This document shows, piece after piece, positions 1-7,468 of a DNA stretch of 45,914 nucleotides (position 1 is its first letter; every line of letters starts with the position of its first letter). The translations under genes and the position numbers were made by a program. The stretch lies in the NCBI GenBank assembly GCA_964648215.1, contig CAZYMF010000017.1:1-45914 (forward strand), written 5' to 3'. The notes beneath the pieces are model-generated. The model was not told the origin of the DNA and made no database searches. It saw only the letters and a program-made list of their open reading frames with translations. Source of the stretch: CAZYMF01 sp964648215. GTDB lineage: Bacteria; Desulfobacterota; Binatia; HRBIN30; JACQVA1.

Positions 1-1458
1 AACCGCCACCTGCTGGGGGCGTACGGCGGGCGGGAGTTCGACACGCCGCATCTCGACCGTTTTGCGCGGCGCGCGGTGCGCTTCGAGAAGCACTACACCG
101 GATCCCTTCCCTGCATCCCGGCACGGCACGACATTCTGTGCGGCGCGCTCGATTTTCCGTGGCGGCCGTGGGGCTCGATCGAGCTGTGGGAGCAGTCGAT
201 CACGGCGTATCTGCGCGCCGCCGGCGTCACCACGGTGCTGGTCACCGATCATCCGCACCTGTTCGAGACCGGCGGCGAGAACTACCACACGGACTTCAAC
301 GCCTGGGATTATCAGCGCGGGCACGAGAGCGATCCGTGGAAGACGCGGCCCGATCCGAGCTGGTTGGGGGCGCCGTCGTTCGGCCGCGGCCACACGCCCT
401 ACGACGACTCGCGCGGCTACTTCCGCGGCGAGGAGGATTTTCCCGGGCCGCGGACGATGGCGGCCGCCGCGCGCTGGCTCGACGAGCACGCGCGCTTCCA
501 CGACCGCTTCTTCCTCTTCGTCGACGAGTTCGATCCGCACGAGCCCTTCGACACTCCCGAGCCCTACGCCTCGATGTACGACACCTCGTGGCAGGGGCCG
601 CATCTGATCTGGCCGCCGTACGTTCGCGGCGCCCGGGCGGCCGGAGTGCTGACGGAGGAGCAGGCGCGCCAGGTGCGCGCCTGCTACGGCGGCAAGCTGA
701 CGATGATCGACAAGTGGTTCGGGCACCTCGCCGCGGCCATCGAGCGCAATCGCCTGTGGAACGACACCGCCGTCATCGTCTGCACCGACCACGGTCACTA
801 CCTGGGCGAGAAGGACATCTGGGGCAAGCCGCCGGTTCCCGTCTACGAGCCGCTCGGTCACATCCCGCTGCTGGTCGCCTGGCCCGGCATGGCCGCCGGC
901 GGCTGCTCCGCCCTGACCACCAGTGTCGACCTGTTCGCGACGCTCGCGGATCTCTTCGGCGTGACGCCACTGCACGTCACTCACGGCCACTCCCTCGTCC
1001 CCCTTCTCGACGGCCGCGTCACGGCGATTCGCGACCACCTGCTCTCCGGCATCTGGGGCCGGGAGGTGCATCTGGTCGACGAGCGGATCAAGTACGCCCG
1101 CGCCCCGATCGGGCCGAACGCGCCGCTGAGCCTGTGGTCGAATCGCTGGTCGACGATGCCGATCCCGCGCTACCCGGAGCTGCGCCTGCCGCTCCCGGAC
1201 GACCGGGCGGTGCTCGATCGCATGCCGCGCTCGCGCGTGCCCGTCATCCGCCAACCCTTTCGCGAAGGCGACATGCTGCCGTACTGGGCGCTCGGGCCCT
1301 TCAGCGGCAACCACCTGTACTCGCTGCGCCAGGATCCGGGCGAAGAGCGCAACCTGGCGGGCGAGCCGTTTGAGAGGGACGCCGCCGAGAAACTGCGCGC
1401 GGCGCTGCAGGAGATCGAGGCGCCCGCCGATCACCTGCAGCGCCTGGGCCTGGCATGA
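1..1458 (+). CDS. Sulfatase, alkaline-phosphatase superfamily (5' truncated by window)
   Basis: The frame is open from base 1, so the true start lies upstream; about 485 codons are visible. The motif PCIPARHD contains C-x-P-x-R (Cys at about visible residue 38). This is the site that formylglycine-generating enzyme converts in type I sulfatases, where formylglycine is the nucleophile that hydrolyses sulfate esters. A later CTDHGHYLGEKDIWGK block matches the family metal/substrate segment, and the C-terminal LYSLRQDPGEERNLAGEP block is the usual sulfatase tail. The missing N-terminus should hold the first metal-binding Asp pair. The substrate cannot be told, and the fold is shared with phosphodiesterases, but C-x-P-x-R favours a sulfatase. 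The stop overlaps the ATG of a truncated dehydrogenase gene, so the two were probably once translationally coupled. Confidence 0.9.
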   Translation, partial: NRHLLGAYGGREFDTPHLDRFARRAVRFEKHYTGSLPCIPARHDILCGALDFPWRPWGSIELWEQSITAYLRAAGVTTVLVTDHPHLFETGGENYHTDFNAWDYQRGHESDPWKTRPDPSWLGAPSFGRGHTPYDDSRGYFRGEEDFPGPRTMAAAARWLDEHARFHDRFFLFVDEFDPHEPFDTPEPYASMYDTSWQGPHLIWPPYVRGARAAGVLTEEQARQVRACYGGKLTMIDKWFGHLAAAIERNRLWNDTAVIVCTDHGHYLGEKDIWGKPPVPVYEPLGHIPLLVAWPGMAAGGCSALTTSVDLFATLADLFGVTPLHVTHGHSLVPLLDGRVTAIRDHLLSGIWGREVHLVDERIKYARAPIGPNAPLSLWSNRWSTMPIPRYPELRLPLPDDRAVLDRMPRSRVPVIRQPFREGDMLPYWALGPFSGNHLYSLRQDPGEERNLAGEPFERDAAEKLRAALQEIEAPADHLQRLGLA

Positions 1459-1529
1459 GCAAACCCATCCGTCTCGACGGCGAGGTCGCGATCGTCACCG
1501 GGCAGCTGGTGTGCCCGGCGCCGCGCTGA
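1455..1529 (+). pseudogene. Truncated 5' end of a short-chain dehydrogenase/reductase gene
   Basis: An ATG overlapping the sulfatase stop (ATGA) opens a 24-codon frame. Its first residues, MSKPIRLDGEVAIVTG, are the classic N-terminus of an SDR enzyme: a beta-strand ending in the TG of the TGxxxGIG NAD(P)-binding loop. Homology-like sequence stops exactly there. It runs into an unrelated tail (QLVCPAPR) and a TGA that abuts the stop codon of the opposite-strand kinase gene. I read this as the remnant left by a deletion or rearrangement that removed the rest of the SDR gene. Family recognition rests on only 16 residues, so chance is possible, but the coupling to the sulfatase supports a real former gene. 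Confidence 0.55.
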
Positions 1530-2771
1530 TCAAGAGGCGCGCGGCAGGACAACGGTGAAGCAGCTCCCCTTGCCGCTGCCGCCGCTCTCGGCCCAGATGC
1601 GGCCGCCGTGCAGCCCGACCATCTCGCGCACGATCGACAGGCCGACGCCGAGACCGTCGTGGCGGCGCGTCATCGGATCCTCGAGCTGGTAGAATCGCCC
1701 GAAGATCGCCTCCTCTTCGCCCGCGGGGATGCCGCTGCCGTTGTCTTCCACCTGCAGCCACACCTCGGCCGACTTCCCGAGCGCACGCAGATGAGTCTCC
1801 CCGCCGCGCGGCGTGAAGGTGATGGCGTTGGCCACCAGCTCGCTCAGCGCCAGGAGGATGCGGCGATGGTCGACACGGAGAGGCAGTCGGCGCGCGGGCT
1901 CCTCCAGGATCAGCCGCTGCGACTTCGCCTTGGCCAGCGCCAGAGCCTCCTGATAAGCCTCGTCCAGCAGCTGCCCGGCATCGAGGCGTTCGCGCTTGAG
2001 CGGGACCTGCCCGAGCTCCAGCGAACGCAGGTTCACCAGCTCGTCGATCACGCGGCGCATCCGGAGCACGCTTTTCACCACACCGCGGGCGTACTCGGCC
2101 GGCTCACCTTCCAGCTCCTGGTCGAGAAGCTCCGCGTAGCCGATGAGGGTGTGCAGCGGCGTGCGCAGCTCGTGCGAGGCGATGGTCACGAAGGTGCTCT
2201 TCATCCGGTCGAGCTTGCCCAGCTCGGCGTAGGCGCGTTGCAGCTTGTCGAGCAGCCGGGCGTTGTTGATGGCCACGGCGGACTGAGAGGCGAACGTCGA
2301 CAGCACCTGCGTATCCTCGTCGGTGAACGTCTCGCCGCGCTTGTTCAGCGCCTCGAGCACGCCCGTCACTTTGCCCTTGATATGCATCGGCACGCCCAGC
2401 AGCGAGCGCACCCGCAAGTGCACGGCCTCGGCCACTCTGCCGTAGTGTCGGTTGTCGCGCTTCACGTCGTGCACGATCACCGGACGGTTCTCGGAAAAGA
2501 CCACTCCGGCGATGCTGTTGTCCATGGGCACCGGGATCCGCGCGAGGACTTTGGGATCGGCACCGGTGGCCGCCGCGAACCGCAGCTCGCGGGTATGCTC
2601 GTCGAGCAACAGAATCGAGGCCGCCTCGGTGTCGATCACCTCGGCGGCAGCGCGAATGATGGTCGCCAGGAGCTCCTCGGGCTCGAGAGTCGAGTTGAGA
2701 GTGACCCCGACTTCGACCAGACGCGACAGAACCGCGGCCCGACGCTCCAGCTCTCGAATACGATCCACCAT
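1530..2771 (-). CDS. GAF-domain sensor histidine kinase
   Basis: Cytosolic kinase of 413 residues with no membrane segment. A GAF sensor domain spans about residues 15-170. A HisKA dimerisation domain follows with the phospho-acceptor His at about 200 (ASHELRTPLHTLIGY). The HATPase_c domain shows an N-box (ELVANAITFTP, Asn 315), a G1 box (DNGSGIP) and a G2 box (DGLGVGLSIV). It should autophosphorylate and pass phosphate to a response regulator, but none is adjacent, so it is an orphan kinase. The GAF ligand is unknown. The start is the Met of MVDRIRELE; no strong Shine-Dalgarno is seen. Its 3' end touches the deletion scar downstream of the sulfatase. Confidence 0.9.
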   Translation of the reverse strand: MVDRIRELERRAAVLSRLVEVGVTLNSTLEPEELLATIIRAAAEVIDTEAASILLLDEHTRELRFAAATGADPKVLARIPVPMDNSIAGVVFSENRPVIVHDVKRDNRHYGRVAEAVHLRVRSLLGVPMHIKGKVTGVLEALNKRGETFTDEDTQVLSTFASQSAVAINNARLLDKLQRAYAELGKLDRMKSTFVTIASHELRTPLHTLIGYAELLDQELEGEPAEYARGVVKSVLRMRRVIDELVNLRSLELGQVPLKRERLDAGQLLDEAYQEALALAKAKSQRLILEEPARRLPLRVDHRRILLALSELVANAITFTPRGGETHLRALGKSAEVWLQVEDNGSGIPAGEEEAIFGRFYQLEDPMTRRHDGLGVGLSIVREMVGLHGGRIWAESGGSGKGSCFTVVLPRAS

Positions 2772-2946
2772 CGGCTCGTCTCCGCAGGCGCAAAGCTGGA
2801 TACGCTATAGCACCTCCCGCGCCCCACCGGGTAGAAAAATGCCCCGGGGGACGGTGGCAGAGCGCACGGCACAACGCATGCGCCCACGGGGGGTCCCGCG
2901 GGGCCCCGCGAGCCGGCTGCGCACCCCGGGGCGCGGCGGAACCGCC
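2772..2946. other. Intergenic spacer with GC palindromes
   Basis: Non-coding gap between two (-) genes. It holds a perfect 14-nt palindrome CGCGGGGCCCCGCG at 2897-2910 and a GGCGG-AA-CCGCC element at 2935-2946 directly after the hydratase stop. Either could fold in RNA, but no T-tract follows, so a rho-independent terminator is not supported. No convincing promoter for the kinase was found. Confidence 0.4.
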
Positions 2947-3783
2947 TCAGCCGGAAATGGTTGCCGACGCCGCCGAGATCGCGACCTCGCCGCGCTCCTT
3001 GGTGCGCGCCTGCACGATGATCGTGGTCGGGCTCTCCTGCCACATCTCGGTGACGATGGTCTCGCCGGGGAAGACGACCCCCGCGAAACGCACCTCGAAG
3101 GCCTTCAGCCTGGCCGGGTCGTCGTTGCAATAGCTGCGCAGCACGGCGCGCCCGACGTGACCGAAGGTGCACAGGCCGTGCAGGATGGGCCGGTCGTAGC
3201 CCGCCATCTTGGCGAAGTCGGGATCGGCGTGGAGCGGATTCATGTCGCCCGAGAGGCGGTAGATCAGGGCCTGCTGCAGCAACGTCTCCATCTCGACGGT
3301 CTTGTCCGGCGGGCGATCGGGCGGCACGTTCTTCGGCCCGCTCGGCCCGCGGTCGCCGCCGAAGCCGCCCTCGCCGCGGGCGAAGGTGCCGAAGGTGTTG
3401 CGGAAGAGGAGATGGCCCTTCTCGTCGACGGTGTCGGCATCGATCACGATCAGCGCCGCCTTGCCCTTGTCGTAGATGCCCTTGATGACGGGGCTGGTGG
3501 TCAGCGTGCCACGGGTGGGGATCGGGGCGAACAGCTCGATGCGTTGCTCGCCGTGCAGCACCATCATCGGGTTCACCTGCACTCCGCTGCCCATGTTCAT
3601 CAGCGCCGGGAAGGCGGGGATCACCCCGAAGGTCGGCAGCACCTTCAGGTCGCGCTCGTAGGTGAGGTGGAGATCGTCGGTGCCGGCGCCGACGCCGAGC
3701 GCGTACAGCATCACCTCTTTCTCCCCGTAGGTGAACTTGGTCGACGGAAGCTTGGTACCAACGGCGCTGGGATCGACGGGCAT
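2947..3783 (-). CDS. MaoC-like (R)-specific enoyl-CoA hydratase (hydratase 2)
   Basis: Double hot-dog protein of 278 residues, the length expected for a hydratase-2 enzyme like the dehydratase unit of peroxisomal MFE-2. It should hydrate trans-2-enoyl-CoA to (R)-3-hydroxyacyl-CoA. The signature YRLSGDMNPLHADPDFA at 175-191 carries the catalytic Asp180 and His185 with Asn182, followed by the conserved HGLCTFGHVGRAVL segment. The N-terminal half (about 1-130) is the non-catalytic hot dog that widens the acyl pocket. A strong Shine-Dalgarno (GAGGAGGA) lies 6-7 nt before the ATG and fixes the start. It diverges from a CaiB-type CoA-transferase, so both may serve one acyl-CoA pathway. The substrate is not predictable. 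Confidence 0.9.
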   Translation of the reverse strand: MPVDPSAVGTKLPSTKFTYGEKEVMLYALGVGAGTDDLHLTYERDLKVLPTFGVIPAFPALMNMGSGVQVNPMMVLHGEQRIELFAPIPTRGTLTTSPVIKGIYDKGKAALIVIDADTVDEKGHLLFRNTFGTFARGEGGFGGDRGPSGPKNVPPDRPPDKTVEMETLLQQALIYRLSGDMNPLHADPDFAKMAGYDRPILHGLCTFGHVGRAVLRSYCNDDPARLKAFEVRFAGVVFPGETIVTEMWQESPTTIIVQARTKERGEVAISAASATISG

Positions 3784-3870
3784 GGCGTTCCTCCTCGGAT
3801 TCTCGGGATCTTGTCCCGCAGGCGGCGGCGCGGGTCAAGGCCCGGAACACGCCGGAGAGCAGGGGCGCGC

Positions 3871-3900
3871 TTGTCATTCGTCATGGGCGCGCGCTAGGGT
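3871..3900 (+). promoter_or_regulatory. Possible sigma70-type promoter for the CoA-transferase
   Basis: TTGTCA at 3871-3876 matches the -35 consensus at 5 of 6 positions. After an 18-nt spacer, TAGGGT matches a -10 only weakly. Transcription would begin only a few bases before the ATG at 3912, which has no Shine-Dalgarno, so the message could be leaderless. Confidence 0.25.
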
Positions 3901-3911
3901 TCGCCTCACCG

Positions 3912-5111
3912 ATGCCCGCCGCGCTCCCGTTGCAAGGTGTTCGTATCCTCGACCTCGGCACGCGCATCGCCGCGCCGTTCGCCGCCACGCTGCTTGCCGA
4001 CTTCGGCGCCGAGGTGATCAAGGTCGAGCTTCCCGGCCGCGGCGATTTCATGCGCGGCATCGGCCCGTTCGTCGACGGCTACTCGCTGTGGTGGGCGGTC
4101 GAAGGGCGCAACAAGAAGTCGATCACCCTCGACCTGCGCCAGCCGCGCGGGCAGGAGCTGCTGCGGCGCTTGGCGGCGCTCGCCGACGTGGTGGTCGAGA
4201 ACTTCCAGCCGGGAACGCTGGAGGAGTGGGGGCTGGGTTACGAGGCGCTACGGGAGCTCAACCCCAAGCTGATCCTTACCCGCGCCTCGGTCTACGGGCA
4301 GACCGGCCCGTATCGTGACCGGCCCGGGCTCGATCGCAACGGCATCGGCTTCGGCGGCCTGCTCTACCTCACCGGCTATCCCGATCGGCCGCCGGTACGC
4401 CCGGGGGTGATCGTCTCCGACTACCTCACCGGCGTGTTCAACGCCTTCGCCGTCATGCTCGCCCTCTACCATCGCGACGTGCACCAGGCCCCCGGGCAGT
4501 GCGCCGACCTGGCTCTCTACGAATCGGTCTTCCGCATTCTCGAGCACACCGTCGCCAGCCACGACCGTCTCGGTCTGGTGCGCGAGCGCGAGGGCAACCG
4601 GCTGCGCAACTCGGCGCCGCTCGACAACTGGGAGACCCGGGACGGCCACTTCGTCTGCATCGTCGCCGCCGGCGACGGCCTGTTCCCGCGCCTGGCACGC
4701 GCCATGGGCCGCGAGGATCTGGTTCGCGACCCCCGCTTCTCGTCGCTCGCGGCCCGGGTCGAGCATGCCGACGAGATCAACGGCATCGTCGGCGCCTGGG
4801 TCAGGCAGCGCGACGCCGCCGAGGTCGAGGAGATTCTGCTGCGCGAGCAGGTGCCGGTGACGCGCGCCTACTCGATCGCCGACATCGCCGCCGACCCGCA
4901 CTACCGGGCGCGCGCCGACATCGTCACCGTCGACGACCCCACCGTCGGCCCCGTGCGCATGCAGGCCGTCTATCCCCGTCTGTCGGCGACGCCGGGGCGG
5001 ATCGAGCGCGGCGCGCCCAAGCTGGGCGAGCACAACCACGAGATCTACGGCTCGCTGCTCGGCCTCACCGAGGCCGAGATCGCCGAGTTGAAGGATGCCG
5101 GCGTCATCTGA
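3912..5111 (+). CDS. Family III CoA-transferase (CaiB/BaiF)
   Basis: Full-length family III CoA-transferase of 399 residues. These enzymes move CoA between an acyl-CoA and a free acid and fold as interlocked-ring dimers. The N-terminus GVRILDLGTRIAAPFAATLLADFGAEVIKVE is split here by eye as GVRILDLGTRIAAPF and the conserved GAEVIKVE strand; NKKSITLDLR and VVVENFQPG are further family blocks. The catalytic Asp is expected at 170 in VIVSDYLTG, close to Asp169 of formyl-CoA transferase, where it forms the acyl-anhydride intermediate. The ATG lacks a clear ribosome-binding site. It diverges from a MaoC hydratase. Donor and acceptor acids cannot be inferred. Confidence 0.9.
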   Translation: MPAALPLQGVRILDLGTRIAAPFAATLLADFGAEVIKVELPGRGDFMRGIGPFVDGYSLWWAVEGRNKKSITLDLRQPRGQELLRRLAALADVVVENFQPGTLEEWGLGYEALRELNPKLILTRASVYGQTGPYRDRPGLDRNGIGFGGLLYLTGYPDRPPVRPGVIVSDYLTGVFNAFAVMLALYHRDVHQAPGQCADLALYESVFRILEHTVASHDRLGLVREREGNRLRNSAPLDNWETRDGHFVCIVAAGDGLFPRLARAMGREDLVRDPRFSSLAARVEHADEINGIVGAWVRQRDAAEVEEILLREQVPVTRAYSIADIAADPHYRARADIVTVDDPTVGPVRMQAVYPRLSATPGRIERGAPKLGEHNHEIYGSLLGLTEAEIAELKDAGVI

Positions 5112-5159
5112 ACCCGCCGCGCGTTGACAGCGCGGGGCGAAAGGTCGAAGAAGCAGCGC

Positions 5160-5855
5160 ATGGGTGAAGCGGCACGAAGCAACCCGGTTCTGGCACAGAT
5201 CGCCACCCGCGCGCTCGACTTCGTTACCGACGGCGCGGTGGTCGGGCTCGGCTCCGGTCGCGCGGCGCTGGCTTTCGTCGCCGCGCTCGGCGAGCGCGTG
5301 CAGGCCGGCCTGCGTATCACGGCCGTTCCCACCTCCGAGGCGACCGCGGCCGCCGCGCGCGAGCTCGGCATCGCCCTGGTCGGGCTCGAGAACACCGACG
5401 TCATCGACGTCACCATCGACGGCGCCGACGAGGTCGACCCGCAGCTCAACCTCATCAAAGGATACGGGGGCGCCCTGGTGCGCGAGAAGATCGTCGCCGC
5501 CGCCTCGCACCTGGAGGTGATCCTGGTGGGCGGCGAGAAGCTGGTCCCGGTGCTCGGCAGCCGCGGCATCCTGCCCGTCGAGGTGGTGCCGTTCGCGCTC
5601 GCGCTGTGCAAGCGCCGACTCGCCGATCTCGGCTGCCGGCCGCAGCTGCGCACGAGCAGGAACGGCCCCTTCGTCAGCGACGGCGGCAACTACATCCTCG
5701 ACTGCGGCATCGACCCCCTGCCCGCGCCGCAGGAGCTCGACGAAGCGCTGCGGGCGATCCCGGGCGTGGTCGGCACCGGGTTGTTCCTCGGCGTGGCGGA
5801 CCGGGTGCTGGTCGGCGAGGGCGGCTCGGTGCGCGAGCTGCAACGGGCCGCGTGA
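5160..5855 (+). CDS. rpiA: Ribose-5-phosphate isomerase A
   Basis: Interconverts ribose-5-phosphate and ribulose-5-phosphate in the pentose phosphate pathway. The 231 residues match RpiA length (E. coli 219). The active-site block DVTIDGADEVDPQLNLIKGYGG carries the two Asp residues equivalent to E. coli 81 and 84 and the Lys of IKGYGG; the Glu of VREKIVA follows. TSEAT and GGNYILDCGI are further signatures. The phosphate loop reads GLGSGRAALAF rather than the usual GxGTGSTA, a modest oddity. The ATG at 5160 is preferred over an upstream GTG because family similarity begins after it and GAAG lies just upstream. It starts 48 nt after the CoA-transferase and may be co-transcribed. Confidence 0.93.
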   Translation: MGEAARSNPVLAQIATRALDFVTDGAVVGLGSGRAALAFVAALGERVQAGLRITAVPTSEATAAAARELGIALVGLENTDVIDVTIDGADEVDPQLNLIKGYGGALVREKIVAAASHLEVILVGGEKLVPVLGSRGILPVEVVPFALALCKRRLADLGCRPQLRTSRNGPFVSDGGNYILDCGIDPLPAPQELDEALRAIPGVVGTGLFLGVADRVLVGEGGSVRELQRAA

Positions 5856-5873
5856 CCGGTTCCCGCCTTCCAC

Positions 5874-5988
5874 GCCCCGTCTTCCCTCACCCGACTCCGG
5901 CGGCGCTGGGCTTCCTCGGCCGTCGCGGCAACGCCTGCGCTGTCGCGTTTCCTCTCGCCCGCGTCTTCCCTCGCCCGACTTCGTCGGG
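5874..5988. repeat. Imperfect direct repeat pair with a short hairpin
   Basis: Two copies of about 26 nt with core CTTCCCTC-A/G-CCCGACT occur at 5874-5899 and 5957-5983 in the spacer before the antiporter gene. The second copy extends into a hairpin CCCGAC-TTC-GTCGGG at 5974-5988. No T-tract follows, so terminator function is doubtful; this looks like a dispersed intergenic repeat. Confidence 0.5.
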
Positions 5989-6003
5989 TAAGTAGGCCCG
6001 ACC

Positions 6004-7356
6004 ATGCGGAAGATTTTGTTACTGACGTCGGCGCTCGCGCTGGCGCTGGTGGCGAGCCGTGCGCTCGGCAGCGAGACCGCCGCCGGGGGCGCGCAGCACG
6101 CCAGCTCCATCGCGCCGGTGCTGATGGAGCTGGTGATCCTGCTGCTCGCCGCCAAGCTCGGCGGCGACGTCTTCGAGCGCCTCGGTCAACCGGCCGTGCT
6201 GGGCGAGCTCCTCTTCGGCGTCGTGCTCGGCAACCTGCAGCTCGTGGGCTACGACCAGCTCCTGTTCCTCAAGTCCGAGCCGGCGCTCGAGCTGCTCGCC
6301 GAGATCGGCGTCATCCTGCTGCTCTTCGAGGTGGGGCTGGAGTCCAACGTCCGCGACATGATCTCGGTGGGCCCCTCCTCCATGCTGGTGGCCGTGCTCG
6401 GCGTCATCGCGCCCACCATTCTCGGTCTCGGCTCCAGCTTCTGGTTCCACCCCGACGAGTCCATCTACCTGCACCTGTTCGTCGGCGCCACGCTGTGCGC
6501 CACCAGCGTCGGCATCACCGCGCGCGTGCTGCAGGACCTGAAGCAGCTGCAGACCCGGGAAGCGCGCATCGTCCTCGGCGCCGCCGTCATCGACGACGTG
6601 CTCGGCCTGATCGTGCTCGCCACCTGCACCGGGGTGATCGCCGCCGCCTCGGGCAGCGGCCCCGGGGTGTCGCTGGGGATGCTCGGCGGCATCGTCGGCA
6701 AGGCTCTCGCCTTCGTCCTCGGCGCCATCACCCTGGGCTACTTCCTCTCCCCGATCATCCTGCGGCTGGCGGCACGCTTCCGCGTCCAGGGCATGCTGTT
6801 GACGACGGGGTTGCTGCTCTGCTTCCTGCTCGCCTACCTGGCGCAGGCGGTCGGCCTCGCGCCCATCGTCGGCGCCTTCGCTGCCGGTCTGATCATCGAG
6901 GACCGGCACTACGAGGCCTTCAGCGCCCGCGGCACCCCCAAGCTGCACGACCTGCTGAACCCGCTGGTCATCTTCCTGGTGCCGCTGTTCTTCGTCCGCA
7001 TGGGCTTGGAGGTCGACCTCTCGACCCTGGGCAACGTCTCGGTGCTCGGCTTCGCCGTCGTCCTCACCATTGCCGCCATCGTCGGCAAACAGGTGTGCTC
7101 GCTCGGCGTCCTCGAGCGCGGCCTCGATCGCCTGTCCATCGGCTTCGGCATGATCCCGCGCGGCGAGGTCGGGCTGATCTTCGCCAACATCGGCGCCACG
7201 CTGACCATCAAGGGCGAACGGGTCATCGGCCCCGAGGCGTTCTCGGCGGTGGTCATCATGGTGATGGTGACGACGCTGGTGACGCCGCCGCTGCTACGCT
7301 GGTCGCTCGCCCGCCCGCGCCGCCGCAAACCCGCACCCGCCGAGGCGGCCGGCTAG
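6004..7356 (+). CDS. CPA2-family cation:proton antiporter (Kef/NapA-like)
   Basis: Integral membrane protein of 450 residues with about 12-13 hydrophobic segments, covering a whole Na+/H+ exchanger domain and lacking the C-terminal RCK/TrkA domain of KefB/C. The family blocks are QPAVLGELLFGVVLGN, LLLFEVGLESN, and the paired acidic site AAVIDDVLGLIVLA with the ion-binding Asp pair. PRGEVGLIFANIG is the conserved late helix. The N-terminus (MRKILLLTSALALALVASRALG) looks like a signal peptide ahead of the first antiporter helix, which is unusual for the family and suggests an outside N-terminus. It probably exchanges Na+ or K+ for H+. The C-terminal tail is short and basic. The gene stands alone. 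Confidence 0.88.
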   Translation: MRKILLLTSALALALVASRALGSETAAGGAQHASSIAPVLMELVILLLAAKLGGDVFERLGQPAVLGELLFGVVLGNLQLVGYDQLLFLKSEPALELLAEIGVILLLFEVGLESNVRDMISVGPSSMLVAVLGVIAPTILGLGSSFWFHPDESIYLHLFVGATLCATSVGITARVLQDLKQLQTREARIVLGAAVIDDVLGLIVLATCTGVIAAASGSGPGVSLGMLGGIVGKALAFVLGAITLGYFLSPIILRLAARFRVQGMLLTTGLLLCFLLAYLAQAVGLAPIVGAFAAGLIIEDRHYEAFSARGTPKLHDLLNPLVIFLVPLFFVRMGLEVDLSTLGNVSVLGFAVVLTIAAIVGKQVCSLGVLERGLDRLSIGFGMIPRGEVGLIFANIGATLTIKGERVIGPEAFSAVVIMVMVTTLVTPPLLRWSLARPRRRKPAPAEAAG

Positions 7357-7360
7357 CCGA

Positions 7361-7468
7361 GAGGAATTGACGATCGGGTCATTGATCCATTGACGATTGG
7401 GGAACCATTTCAATGCGGATGACTCAATCCGCCTTCTCCGTTCGACTTTCGACTTTTTTCAATTCCTC
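7361..7468. repeat. Convergent-gene spacer repeat, copy 1
   Basis: Lies between the converging antiporter and ligase genes and runs into the ligase 3' end. Perfect 10-nt inverted arms GAGGAATTGA (7361-7370) and TCAATTCCTC (7459-7468) bound it. Between them are degenerate ATTGACGAT/ATTGATC units, the 11-mer GGGGAACCATT (7399-7409) and the 11-mer CGACTTTCGAC (7443-7453). Both 11-mers recur in the same order in the convergent spacer near 32.0 kb, so the two loci belong to one repeat family. Confidence 0.6.
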
